Assembly (NCBI RefSeq): GCF_003309065.1
Contig: NZ_POAF01000007.1
Coordinates: 62,001-126,000 of the forward strand
Length of the DNA stretch: 64,000 bases
DNA from: Glutamicibacter soli
Lineage (GTDB): Bacteria > Actinomycetota > Actinomycetes > Actinomycetales > Micrococcaceae
Direction: 5' to 3'
The first letter of the stretch is position 1; each line of letters begins with the position of its first letter. Under the pieces are notes generated by a model, which saw nothing but the letters and a program-made list of their open reading frames with translations, had not been told where the DNA came from and did no database searches. The position numbers and the translations under genes were made by a program. Positions 18,022-26,456 of the stretch are shown piece by piece.

Positions 18022-19665
18022 TTAATCGGCTTTCTTCGCGGCCTGGTTGATGAGATCCGCATAGCTGTTGAACTGGTCCAGGTGTGCAGCGACAGGATCC
18101 ACGATGTGCTGGCGGACAACGCCCGCAACGGAGCGCTCAAGGTTCCGGTGAACATGCTTTCTCTTCATCTTAGCGACCATTCGATTGACAAATGAACCGG
18201 CGATGCCGAGGACAATACCGAGCAGTAACCCGACCAGGAGCATCAGGGTGGGAATGGGAAAACCTTCGACCATCGGAGGCTCCGGAACAGCGAACTGAAG
18301 ATACCCCGCCACGGCAAGGGCACCGAGCCACAGGGCGCCGCCCAAGGCAACAATAATCGACGCCCATTGCAGAACCTTCGTCAACGGCCACCACCAGGAT
18401 TTCTTGTCAATCGCTAGGTCTGTGGTGGCTATGGCCACGTCAATATCCTGGTCCAACTCGTCAAGGTGATCCGTGGTACTTGCCCTGAGCTCTTCCGACC
18501 AACCCACCGGCATCCCGTCCGTAGCCTTGGACAGGTAGGTGTTGACCGACTGCTTGATAGTGGCAGATTGCGCCACGGACAGCGGGGGCCGCGAGGTCAG
18601 GGCCAGTTCCGGATGCTCGTGGTTTCGCCCGAGGTTCATCCTCTTCAATGGGTCGTTTTTGAAGCGGATCACCCAGCTCGTCAACGGCCAGCCGGTGTGC
18701 GAGGAAGCGCGAAGCAGGTAGGAGCGCTCAGCCGCGTCCGCGATTAGGTCCACCCCGTGGGCAGCGGCGATTCCCTGTTCCAGCTCGTCTTGGTCGAGCT
18801 TCCCAGGCAGGTTGACCTGTTCCACGCCGAGTTCGGCAACGAGTCGATGTATGACCTGGTCGACATCGGCCTTGAGCCGTCGAATCGACAGGGCCTTGTT
18901 TTCCGCGAGTTTGGCGATCCGCGTTCTTAATGCATCGATGCCTTCGCCGGTTCGCGATGAAGCCGGAAGGATTTCCAGTCCCCGGAATCCGTCCTGGGCA
19001 AGAAGTCCCGTCAAGGATTTCTGGATTGCCGCTCGATCGGAAGCCGCGATGAGGTCTATCTGGTTCAGTACCACCAGCAAGTTCCCCTCATGGGATCCCA
19101 AACCATCAAGATAGCCTTGATGGATGGAGGCATCAGCGTACTTCTGCGGATCCAGCACCCACACCATGACGTCCACCTGCCCGGACAGTCTTTCCACAAT
19201 TTCATGGTGCTCCAGTGCCGTTGAGTCCATGTCCGGAAGATCCAGGAGGATCAGGCCTCCGCTCGGGGTCGTTCCGCGCGGCGCTGTGGTGGCTCCGAAC
19301 ATCGAGTCGACGACGTGCCGATCATCAACTTCCAGCCAATCAAGCAGTTCTCCGGAACCTTCCGGGTTCCAGATCGCCGCGATGGTTTTCGTTGTAGTCG
19401 GACGAATGACTCCGGTCCGGGCGAGCTGTGCTCCCGCCAATTCGTTGAAGAGACTTGATTTGCCGGAACCCGTAGCTCCGAAGAGCCCGATGACCACATG
19501 GTCGGAGGACAGTTGGCGACGGGCTTCGGCGCGCGACATAACCAGTGCTGCGAAATCAACAGTTTGCGGGTCGAGGTACGATTCTCCAAGCTTCATCGCC
19601 TCGGAAAGCGAATCGATCTGACCCGACAGACTGGCTTGAGCCCTGAGTACCTTGCGCTCGCTCAT
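18022..19665 (-). CDS. Dynamin-like GTPase, second of a pair
   Basis: The 547-residue protein has a GTPase domain with G1 GATGSGKSS (residues 63-71), G3 DLPDMDS (about residue 147) and G4 NQID (about residue 195). A long helical middle region follows. Near the C-terminus are two close membrane segments (about residues 430-455 and 472-493), then a basic stretch KMKRKHVHR. This is the plan of bacterial dynamin-like proteins, which work in pairs at membranes. Actinobacterial relatives in arrangement are DynA/DynB of Streptomyces (sporulation septation) and IniA/IniC of mycobacteria. It overlaps the upstream partner by four bases and leads into thiL. Its exact role here is unknown. Confidence 0.8.
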   Translation of the reverse strand: MSERKVLRAQASLSGQIDSLSEAMKLGESYLDPQTVDFAALVMSRAEARRQLSSDHVVIGLFGATGSGKSSLFNELAGAQLARTGVIRPTTTKTIAAIWNPEGSGELLDWLEVDDRHVVDSMFGATTAPRGTTPSGGLILLDLPDMDSTALEHHEIVERLSGQVDVMVWVLDPQKYADASIHQGYLDGLGSHEGNLLVVLNQIDLIAASDRAAIQKSLTGLLAQDGFRGLEILPASSRTGEGIDALRTRIAKLAENKALSIRRLKADVDQVIHRLVAELGVEQVNLPGKLDQDELEQGIAAAHGVDLIADAAERSYLLRASSHTGWPLTSWVIRFKNDPLKRMNLGRNHEHPELALTSRPPLSVAQSATIKQSVNTYLSKATDGMPVGWSEELRASTTDHLDELDQDIDVAIATTDLAIDKKSWWWPLTKVLQWASIIVALGGALWLGALAVAGYLQFAVPEPPMVEGFPIPTLMLLVGLLLGIVLGIAGSFVNRMVAKMKRKHVHRNLERSVAGVVRQHIVDPVAAHLDQFNSYADLINQAAKKAD

Positions 19666-21431
19666 ACGTGGTGGCCTTTCTGGCCCTGAGCGTGAATAAA
19701 CTCAGCCAGGCCTTCCAATTCTTCGGGTTGCTGGCAGGACCTGATGACGTTTCGGTAAACGTCTGCGTTGGCATTGATCAACTCGCGTGCGCGTTCTTCG
19801 AGCATGCCGCTGGCCCTTGCCGCCATCCGCCGCACGGCGTCCTCACCAAAAATGGCTTCCAGCAGTTTTTGGCCGACTACAGCAGATCCCCCGGCGATAC
19901 CGAGCTCCAGTCCGGTTAGCCCCGCCGTCGATGCGAAAACGACAACCATGAGGATGACTGCAATGCCATTCACTCCGAATGCCGCCATGCGGGCAGTCTT
20001 TCGCTTCCCCGCACCCTCTTCACGAATCATGGTGAGAATGTCATTCTGCCATTCGCGCACGCTGCGGCTTGCCAACTCGCTGAGATCCGCGGGCAGTCTG
20101 GGTGTCGGCAGTGCGCGGCTGAGTTCCTGCCCAATGGGGGTGGTACGCCAGACCCGGTCGAGGTTGTCGGCGGCCTCGGTAATTTCTGCGACGAATATTG
20201 CGTGCAGGCCCGTTTCAATCGCCTGTTCAACCCTGTTGCTTGCCAGCGGTCGCCCGGAGAAAAATGAACCAATACGGTCGCGGATGCGGCCTACGCTTCC
20301 TTCAATTCCACGCAGCAGTTCTCCTGCACCGACGAAATCCTGCCATCTAGCCAAGATCTCTCCGCGGAGCAGGGTTCCATCCTTCAGCGCCGATTTCACC
20401 ACGTCCATGGCTTGGTCGAAACGCTGGTCTACGCCGAGGAGCAGTTCCTGCAGTTGCGCTTCCTGGTCCTTGAGTTCCGCGTAGAGCTCGTTCACGTCCG
20501 CAACGGACCGCCTAAGTGCACCGTCAAGGGTTTGTAAGGCGATGCGTTTGCGTTCCTGGGCATCTCCGGCCAGCGAGTCAAGCCAGTTCGAAATTGGTTG
20601 CGTCAGCGCTTGGGGCAATAATTTTTGCTGGTCAAGCTCCATTTCTTGAATCACGTGAACGGCCGAAGATCCCAGTCCCCTATCTCTGAGCAGTCGTTCT
20701 AAATCAGGAAGAATTTCGGTTTGCGCACCCGCGGGCACACGATTGAGCACGATGCTGACAGTGATGTTCCGGGCCCCAGCTTCCGTGAGCAGGTCCCAAG
20801 GCAACGCATCCGCATACCGGTTGGCAGTCGTGACGAATATCCAAAGGTCCGCTGCATTCAAAAGCTGCGCTGCCAGAGCACGATTTTCGTCCGAAATGGA
20901 ATCGATGTCCGGCGCGTCAATAATGGCAATCCCGGAGGGGACTTTCGCGTGTGGAGCGAGTTGCACTGCCTGCGCTTTTGCGTTGGCGTCATCCGGTTGA
21001 TTCCCGGAATACGACAACCTTCTCAGCGCGGGGAGGATTCGTCGATCTTCAAACCACGACGCATCGGACGGGTTGTACGCGAGCACCGGAACGCGGGTTG
21101 TCGGGCGGACGGCACCCGAGGCGCTGATGGTCTCGCCAAGCAGCGAATTCACCAGAGTGGATTTCCCTGCACCGGTGGAACCGCCCACGACAATGAGCAG
21201 TGGTGCGTGGAGGTTTTCCAGCCGAGGCACTAGGTAGTCGGCGATCTGGTGAATCGTCTTGGTTCTGAGTATTTCGCTGGGCAGCGTCGGATTGGATGCG
21301 GAAAGTAGAAAGGTGAGCCCATCTAGTACGGAGCTCAACGATGCAAGCTGCCTGATGGTGGATAGCGCATAGCCTGAACCCTCAGGGGTAGCTGCGCTGC
21401 CCGCCGAGCGGGATTCCGAATTTGCCTCCAT
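19662..21431 (-). CDS. Dynamin-like GTPase, first of a pair
   Basis: The 589-residue protein has G1 GGSTGAGKST (residues 83-92), a G3 IIDAPDIDS (about residue 165) and a G4-like LNRV (about residue 218). A coiled middle region is followed by a hydrophobic segment at about residues 480-507 near the C-terminus. It ends with helices that would face the cytoplasm. Its stop overlaps the start of the second GTPase (ATGA), so both proteins should be made in fixed ratio, as expected for a two-subunit dynamin-like machine. Homology to DynA/DynB or IniA/IniC is inferred from domain plan and pairing, not from a search. Confidence 0.8.
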   Translation of the reverse strand: MEANSESRSAGSAATPEGSGYALSTIRQLASLSSVLDGLTFLLSASNPTLPSEILRTKTIHQIADYLVPRLENLHAPLLIVVGGSTGAGKSTLVNSLLGETISASGAVRPTTRVPVLAYNPSDASWFEDRRILPALRRLSYSGNQPDDANAKAQAVQLAPHAKVPSGIAIIDAPDIDSISDENRALAAQLLNAADLWIFVTTANRYADALPWDLLTEAGARNITVSIVLNRVPAGAQTEILPDLERLLRDRGLGSSAVHVIQEMELDQQKLLPQALTQPISNWLDSLAGDAQERKRIALQTLDGALRRSVADVNELYAELKDQEAQLQELLLGVDQRFDQAMDVVKSALKDGTLLRGEILARWQDFVGAGELLRGIEGSVGRIRDRIGSFFSGRPLASNRVEQAIETGLHAIFVAEITEAADNLDRVWRTTPIGQELSRALPTPRLPADLSELASRSVREWQNDILTMIREEGAGKRKTARMAAFGVNGIAVILMVVVFASTAGLTGLELGIAGGSAVVGQKLLEAIFGEDAVRRMAARASGMLEERARELINANADVYRNVIRSCQQPEELEGLAEFIHAQGQKGHHV

Positions 21432-21497
21432 GTGACCATCTTGCCCTATGAAAGGACGTTATTTGAAACATATCGGGCAGATTTGGGTGGATATACA

Positions 21498-21525
21498 ACA
21501 AGCCACAGATTTACCTGTGGCTTGT
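21498..21525 (-). terminator. Terminator of the tRNA operon
   Basis: A perfect 11-bp stem (21498-21508 and 21515-21525) with a six-base loop lies just past the last tRNA-Glu in the minus direction and before the GTPase gene. The T tail is weak. Confidence 0.65.
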
Positions 21526-21529
21526 GTGG

Positions 21530-21602
21530 TGACCCCAACGGGATTCGAACCCGTGTTGCCGCCGTGAGAGGGCGGAGTACTAGGCCGCTATACGATGGGG
21601 CC
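21530..21602 (-). tRNA. tRNA-Glu(CTC), copy 3
   Basis: The 73-base gene on the minus strand folds into a complete cloverleaf. It has a GGCCCCA acceptor stem (one G-U pair), anticodon stem CCGCC/GGCGG with loop CTCTCAC (anticodon CTC) and the T-loop TTCGAAT. CCA is not encoded. It is identical to the two copies upstream. Confidence 0.96.
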
Positions 21603-21639
21603 GTATATTCCCTTGCGGGAGACCTGAGAATAAGCTTGG

Positions 21640-21712
21640 TGACCCCAACGGGATTCGAACCCGTGTTGCCGCCGTGAGAGGGCGGAGTACTAGGCCGCTA
21701 TACGATGGGGCC
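21640..21712 (-). tRNA. tRNA-Glu(CTC), copy 2
   Basis: The sequence is identical to the copy at 21530-21602, with the anticodon CTC in loop CTCTCAC. It is separated from its neighbours by the same 37-base spacer on the downstream side. Confidence 0.96.
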
Positions 21713-21749
21713 GTATATTCCCTTGCGGGAGACCTGAGAATAAGCTTGG

Positions 21750-21822
21750 TGACCCCAACGGGATTCGAACCCGTGTTGCCGCCGTGAGAGGGCGGAGTAC
21801 TAGGCCGCTATACGATGGGGCC
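21750..21822 (-). tRNA. tRNA-Glu(CTC), copy 1
   Basis: The sequence is identical to the other two tRNA-Glu copies. It is the first of the three to be transcribed, just after tRNA-Gln. Confidence 0.96.
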
Positions 21823-21871
21823 GTATGCCAAGAATTTCTCCTTAGCTCATCAAATGTTTTTTGATGAAGCG

Positions 21872-21943
21872 CTGGGATACCAGGACTCGAACCTAGAATG
21901 ACGGAACCAGAAACCGTTGTGTTGCCAATTACACCATATCCCA
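21872..21943 (-). tRNA. tRNA-Gln(CTG)
   Basis: The 72-base minus-strand gene has acceptor stem TGGGATA/TATCCCA, discriminator G and anticodon loop TTCTGGT (anticodon CTG). The closing base pair of the anticodon stem (31-39) would be U-U, a mismatch. It is the first tRNA of the group and lies close to gltX. Confidence 0.94.
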
Positions 21944-22052
21944 ATGTGACTTGGGCTTTCAGACTGAATTGATAATTCAATTCCCACTGATCGCTTCAGC
22001 ACGAGATATAACTATACCGACGTTCCGGGATCAATACAAATCGACGATTCCC

Positions 22053-22817
22053 CTAGGAATCGGCGACAAAACTGTCGAAGCCTGCACCGATTAACTCCGC
22101 CAAGCCCCAGAGATCACGGATTCGAAGTCCGAGGAAATCCTCATGAAAAGCCTCGCGGTCCAGCAGTACTGCTGGGAGTCCCGCATTGCGTGCTCCTTCG
22201 TAGTCATTGACCGGGTTGTCCCCCACGTAAAGCGTCTGCTGCGGATGGATACCAAGCTGCTGGCAGCCTGCCAGAAACGGTGCAGGCGCAGGTTTCGGCG
22301 CGCCGGCCGTATCGGATCCAACAACCACAGCGAATCCTTCAAGACCAGCGATTTCCAACTTGGCCCGCTGGTACGACTCAAGGTTATTGCTAACGGCACC
22401 GAAGGGAATGCCCATGGCTCGGAGCTGATCCAAATGGGGCACGACATCTTCAAACGGGCGCCAATAGCTACGCACCGTCTTCTCATAGGTCTCGGCCCAC
22501 GCTTGGTATAGCTCCCCTGCCGGCGCTTCGGCATTCACGAGCCCCAGGGAGAATCGCAAGCGAATTTCCCTTTGCTCCAGGAAAGTCAGTTCACCTGCCA
22601 TGTAGCGTTCGTAGGCTCCGGCCTTGTCATCGGCAAAAGCTGCGGCAACGACGCTTGCTTCCGAAGCATCTACGTGTCTGAGCTCTTCGGTTGTAAGCTC
22701 CAGGAAAGCTGCAATAGCGGCTGCTCGAAGGTCTACCAGAGTGTCATCAATGTCAAAAAGTACGCCCTGGATGGATCTGTTGGCAGATCCAGCCAAGGCG
22801 TTAGGTACTTCGTTCAC
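22053..22817 (-). CDS. HAD-superfamily hydrolase
   Basis: The 254-residue protein has the HAD catalytic motif DIDDTLVD (about residues 22-29) with the nucleophile Asp and the second Asp. Motif II is VSNN (about residue 144), and motif IV is VGDNPVNDYEGA (about residue 200). An alpha-helical cap lies between residues 35 and 115, as in subfamily I phosphatases. The substrate cannot be told. The start is GTG at 22817 with AGGAAA upstream. It follows gltX by 17 bp, so it is probably co-transcribed with it, and the tRNA genes follow. Confidence 0.85.
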   Translation of the reverse strand: MNEVPNALAGSANRSIQGVLFDIDDTLVDLRAAAIAAFLELTTEELRHVDASEASVVAAAFADDKAGAYERYMAGELTFLEQREIRLRFSLGLVNAEAPAGELYQAWAETYEKTVRSYWRPFEDVVPHLDQLRAMGIPFGAVSNNLESYQRAKLEIAGLEGFAVVVGSDTAGAPKPAPAPFLAGCQQLGIHPQQTLYVGDNPVNDYEGARNAGLPAVLLDREAFHEDFLGLRIRDLWGLAELIGAGFDSFVADS

Positions 22818-22834
22818 GAAATTAGCGTTTCCTG

Positions 22835-24340
22835 TTACCGCGAGGCGCCGAAGGTACGCATACGGTTCAAGCTCGACTCCCGGCCGAGGATCTCCATGGA
22901 TTCGAACAATGGAGGTGAGACGCGCTTGCCGGAAACGGCAACTCGCGCAGGACCGAATGCCTGGCGTGGCTTCAGCTCCATCTCATCAACCAGCTTGGTC
23001 CGCAGTGCATTCTGGATCTCTTCTGCGTTCCAGTTCTTCACGCCTTCCAAAGCTTCAATCGTGGCACTGACAACGTCGCCGAGGTTTGCCGGCATACCCT
23101 TGAGCGCCTTTTCCTCGACGACAATCTCGTCATCATTCTTGAAGAGGAATTCGAGCATGTCTGCCGCTTCGCCCAGAAGAGTGATGCGCTCCTGTACCAG
23201 AGGTGCGGCCTGGTCGAGGATCTCGTTTTCACGGTTGGTCAGCTCTTCACCTACGAGGCCGGCAGCCTGAAGGTAGGGAACCAAGCGATTGCGGAAGTCC
23301 TCTGGTTCCAGCATGCGAACGTGGGTGCCGTTGATGGCTTCGGCCTTCTTCACGTCGAAACGTGCAGGATTCGACAGCACGTCGGTCACGTCAAAAGCCT
23401 TGACGAGTTCTTCGCTGCTGAAAATGTCCTGATCCGCGCTCAACGACCAGCCAAGCAGTGCCAGGTAGTTCAACAAGCCCTCGGGAATAAAGCCATTCTC
23501 GCGGTGAAGGAACAGGCTCGATTCAGGATCGCGCTTGGAAAGCTTCTTGTTGCCCTGCCCCATCACGTACGGCAGGTGCCCGAATCGTGGCATGTACTTG
23601 GCAACGCCTACATCGTGCAGCAACGCGTAGAGGACAACCTGACGCGGCGTGGAGGACAGCAGATCCTCGCCACGCAGCACGTGAGTCACTCCCATCAGCG
23701 CGTCATCCACCGGATTAACCAGCGTATACAGTGGCTGGCCATTGGCGCGAACCACTACGTAGTCTGGCACGCTCCCCTGCTTGAAAGTGATCTCGCCGCG
23801 GACCAGGTCGGTGAAGGTAACATCCTCGTCCGGCATGCGTACGCGAAGTACCGGTTCGCGGCCTTCGGCCTTGAACGCAGCGATCTGCTCTGCCGTCAGT
23901 TCACGGTCGAAGTTGTCGTAACCCAGCTTTGGGTCTCGGCCGGCGGCCTTGTGACGCGCTTCGACTTCTTCCGGAGTCGAGTAGGACTCGTAGAGGTGGC
24001 CGGCCTCGCGAAGCTTGGCAATGACATCCTGGTAGATGTCGCCACGCTGCGACTGGCGGTACGGCTCATGCGGACCACCCACGTTGACGCCTTCATCCCA
24101 ATCGATGCCCAGCCAGTCCAGTGCATCCAGAACCTGGTTGAAGCTTTCCTCGGAATCGCGCTTCGCGTCGGTATCCTCGATACGGAAAATCATCTTGCCA
24201 CCGGTGTGGCGGGCATAGGCCCAGTTGAACAGGGCCGTACGAATCATGCCTACGTGTGGAGTGCCGGTAGGCGATGGGCAGAAACGGACGCGAACGGGAG
24301 TATCTTCGGTCACGGGTGGAATCAGCGAAAGATCAGTCAT
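22835..24340 (-). CDS. gltX: Glutamyl-tRNA synthetase
   Basis: GltX charges tRNA-Glu with glutamate. The 501-residue class I synthetase has the HIGH-type motif [10 protein letters not shown] (about residues 23-32) and the KMSKS-type motif KKLSKRD (about residue 263). The C-terminal anticodon-binding domain is helical. Most actinobacteria lack glutaminyl-tRNA synthetase, so this enzyme probably also mischarges tRNA-Gln for correction by GatCAB; the adjacent tRNA-Gln and tRNA-Glu genes fit that idea. The ATG at 24340 opens the gene. Confidence 0.97.
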   Translation of the reverse strand: MTDLSLIPPVTEDTPVRVRFCPSPTGTPHVGMIRTALFNWAYARHTGGKMIFRIEDTDAKRDSEESFNQVLDALDWLGIDWDEGVNVGGPHEPYRQSQRGDIYQDVIAKLREAGHLYESYSTPEEVEARHKAAGRDPKLGYDNFDRELTAEQIAAFKAEGREPVLRVRMPDEDVTFTDLVRGEITFKQGSVPDYVVVRANGQPLYTLVNPVDDALMGVTHVLRGEDLLSSTPRQVVLYALLHDVGVAKYMPRFGHLPYVMGQGNKKLSKRDPESSLFLHRENGFIPEGLLNYLALLGWSLSADQDIFSSEELVKAFDVTDVLSNPARFDVKKAEAINGTHVRMLEPEDFRNRLVPYLQAAGLVGEELTNRENEILDQAAPLVQERITLLGEAADMLEFLFKNDDEIVVEEKALKGMPANLGDVVSATIEALEGVKNWNAEEIQNALRTKLVDEMELKPRQAFGPARVAVSGKRVSPPLFESMEILGRESSLNRMRTFGASR

Positions 24341-24391
24341 GATGGTTCTATTCTAAGCCTTCGGGCCAGCTTGCCGAATTCCATACGCGAG

Positions 24392-24422
24392 GGCTCCCAG
24401 TCACATTCGTGACCGGGAGCCA
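24392..24422. terminator. Hairpin between the FAH gene and gltX
   Basis: GGCTCCC at 24392 pairs with GGGAGCC ending at 24422. The stem continues through GTCAC/GTGAC, interrupted by one mismatch. No T tail follows, so termination is uncertain. Confidence 0.45.
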
Positions 24423-24455
24423 GTGCGGTACCACCAAAATGATGATGGCAAGATG

Positions 24456-24485
24456 GTGGCTTTTCCAGTTTCAAGGAAAAACCAC
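24456..24485 (-). terminator. Likely terminator after the FAH-family gene
   Basis: An 11-bp stem with one G-U pair on the minus-strand RNA (GUGGUUUUUCC with GGAAAAGCCAC) lies 17 bases past the FAH stop. The stem itself carries a U run. Confidence 0.5.
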
Positions 24486-24501
24486 ATTTACTCAAATCAC
24501 A

Positions 24502-25266
24502 TTATCGACGGAAAACCGACCTCAGTGTTCCAAGTCCCTCAAGTTCGATCTCAACGATGTCGCCGGCGTTGACAAGCCCCACGCCTGCAGGGGTGCCCGT
24601 CATGATCACATCGCCGGGAAGCAGGGTGAATGCTTCGGAAGCACGTGCAACAAGTTCGGAAACAGGCCAGATCATGTCCCGTGTAGAGCCGTCCTGGCGG
24701 ACTTCACCATTCAGACGTGTAGTGATCGCTACGTCGTCCGGATCTTCCAATTCGGTTTCGATCCATGGCCCGAGCGGGCACGAGCCGTCGAATCCCTTGG
24801 CCCGGGCCCACTGCGGGTCGGTGCGCTGGGCGTCCCTGGCAGTGAGGTCGTTGGCGATCGTGTATCCGAAGATGACGTCGCCGGCCTTTTCTGCTGGCAC
24901 ATCCTTGCAGATGCGTCCGATGACGACCGCAAGTTCACCTTCGAAAGAAACCTCCTGCGAAAATGCAGGAAGGGTTACAGGCTCGCCGTGTCCAACGACT
25001 GAAGTATTCGGCTTCAGGAACATCAGTGGTTCCGGCGGCACCTCGTTGCCGAGCTCCTTGGCGTGTTCGCTATAGGTGCGACCGAATCCGACGACTTTGG
25101 ATCGTGGAATAATTGGCGCTACCAACCGAACGTCGTCCAGTTGGTGCACAGCGCCCGTGGTCTTAATTCCTTGGAAGAACGGATCCCCCGCGAGTGCATG
25201 AATATTTTCTCCGTCGACGACACCGTAAAGAGGGTCGCCATCAACTACAAATCGAGCAATGCGCAT
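24502..25266 (-). CDS. Fumarylacetoacetate hydrolase family protein
   Basis: The 254-residue protein has the FAH fold: an N-terminal small domain, then VGFGRTYSEHAKE (about residue 60), FEGELAVVIGR with the metal-binding Glu pair (about residue 108) and ANDLTARD (about residue 137). A late GDVIMTGTPAGVG (about residue 219) closes the active site. Members cleave carbon-carbon bonds of beta-diketo acids or decarboxylate oxaloacetate, and the substrate is not clear here. In many actinobacteria an FAH protein directly precedes gltX, as here. Its start ATG is at 25266. Confidence 0.88.
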   Translation of the reverse strand: MRIARFVVDGDPLYGVVDGENIHALAGDPFFQGIKTTGAVHQLDDVRLVAPIIPRSKVVGFGRTYSEHAKELGNEVPPEPLMFLKPNTSVVGHGEPVTLPAFSQEVSFEGELAVVIGRICKDVPAEKAGDVIFGYTIANDLTARDAQRTDPQWARAKGFDGSCPLGPWIETELEDPDDVAITTRLNGEVRQDGSTRDMIWPVSELVARASEAFTLLPGDVIMTGTPAGVGLVNAGDIVEIELEGLGTLRSVFRR

Positions 25267-25313
25267 TTCTAAACCCTAACTTGCTCTGTCCCTGCCTTGC
25301 ACACAGCGACAGA

Positions 25314-26381
25314 TTACTTTCCGTTGATGAATGCGTTCAGTTCTTCTTCGGTCATTTCGCGGAACTCTAGGTTCGGGAATCCTGTCGGATTGTGGCTTTG
25401 CCAACGCCACATGTCACCCACCATCTGTTCTAGCCCACGCTCAGCCTTCCACCCTAGATCAAGACGGGCCTTCTCCGCATCGGCGTAATTTTCGGCGACA
25501 TCACCAGCGCGGCGTTCCACGATCTCGTAGGGCACCGGCCGCTTCGAAATTCGTGCGAACGCTTCGATGACTTCCAGCACGCTCGAACCGGCGCCCGTAC
25601 CCAAGTTCCAGACATGCGCGCCCTTGGACTGCTGCAGGTAGTTCAGTGCCGAGAGGTGCCCGGCGGCCAGATCCAATACGTGGATGTAGTCCCGGACGCC
25701 GGTTCCATCAGCAGTGGGATAATCGCCGCCGAAGACGTTGACCTTTTCACGAACTCCTACGGCAACCTGAGCTACGAATGGCATGAGATTATTGGGGATG
25801 CCCTGTGGATCTTCGCCGATCTCTCCGGATTCGTGCGCGCCCACAGGATTGAAATACCGCAAATTTGCGATGGCCCAACGTGGGTCCGAGGTCGCCAATT
25901 CCTCGAGCATTTCTTCGATGTGGAGCTTCGTGCGCCCGTACGGATTAGTAGCGCTTCGAGGCGTTGACTCGACTAGCGGCAAAGCGGTCGACTCGCCATA
26001 GACGGTCGCAGATGAGCTGAAAACAAGTGTCCGACATGCAACTGATTCCATTGCATCCAAAAGATTCAGAGTGCCAGTGACGTTGTTGCGGTAGTAGCGA
26101 AGGGGCTGGGATACAGACTCCCCTACGGCCTTCAACCCAGCAAAATGGATCACGGCGTCTGGCCGTAGGGCTTCGAAAATGGAGTCCACTGCAGAAGCAT
26201 CAAGCAAATCAATGTTGTGAAGCTCTGGTGCCCGCCCAGCTAGTTGGGTAACTCGTCGAATCGACTCCGGTGATGAATTACTGAAGTTGTCGATAATGGA
26301 AACGCGGTATCCTTCCTGCAAAAGCAGAAGGACGGTATGCGAGCCGATATATCCAGCTCCACCGGTAACCAAAACGTGCAT
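25314..26381 (-). CDS. galE: UDP-glucose 4-epimerase
   Basis: GalE interconverts UDP-glucose and UDP-galactose in the cytoplasm. The 355-residue SDR protein has the NAD motif GGAGYIGSHT (residues 7-16). The catalytic Ser (SSSATVYG, about residue 124) and the YGRTK Tyr-Lys pair (about residue 148) follow, and the conserved RYFNPVGAH lies near residue 173. It stands alone between ilvE and the FAH gene, with no galT or galK nearby. That suggests a role in supplying sugars for surface polymers made from galU product more than in galactose catabolism. Confidence 0.94.
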   Translation of the reverse strand: MHVLVTGGAGYIGSHTVLLLLQEGYRVSIIDNFSNSSPESIRRVTQLAGRAPELHNIDLLDASAVDSIFEALRPDAVIHFAGLKAVGESVSQPLRYYRNNVTGTLNLLDAMESVACRTLVFSSSATVYGESTALPLVESTPRSATNPYGRTKLHIEEMLEELATSDPRWAIANLRYFNPVGAHESGEIGEDPQGIPNNLMPFVAQVAVGVREKVNVFGGDYPTADGTGVRDYIHVLDLAAGHLSALNYLQQSKGAHVWNLGTGAGSSVLEVIEAFARISKRPVPYEIVERRAGDVAENYADAEKARLDLGWKAERGLEQMVGDMWRWQSHNPTGFPNLEFREMTEEELNAFINGK

Positions 26382-26408
26382 GCCGAAGTCCTCACTTAAA
26401 GCGAATTA

Positions 26409-26432
26409 GCTGTGCAATAAACATTGCACAGC
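26409..26432. terminator. Hairpin between ilvE and galE
   Basis: GCTGTGCAAT and ATTGCACAGC form a perfect 10-bp stem with a four-base loop, 25 bases after the ilvE stop and 28 bases before galE. It is A/T-flanked but has no clean T tail. Confidence 0.6.
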
Positions 26433-26456
26433 CAATTCTACGTTTATCTACCGCTA

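Larger units (their letters stand above)
21530..21822. repeat. 110-bp tandem repeat of tRNA-Glu plus spacer
   Basis: Units begin at 21530, 21640 and 21750 with an exact period of 110 bp. Both full spacers (21603-21639 and 21713-21749) are identical, and similarity stops right after the third tRNA. Whole units were duplicated, not only the tRNA bodies. Confidence 0.95.

Noticed and set aside
16965-18100. A thiamine riboswitch for thiL
   Set aside because: thiL follows the GTPase gene by six bases, leaving no leader, and no THI-box pattern is seen further upstream.
21530-21822. Regularly spaced repeats that could suggest a CRISPR array
   Set aside because: The repeated unit is a complete tRNA-Glu gene, and the spacers are identical instead of unique.
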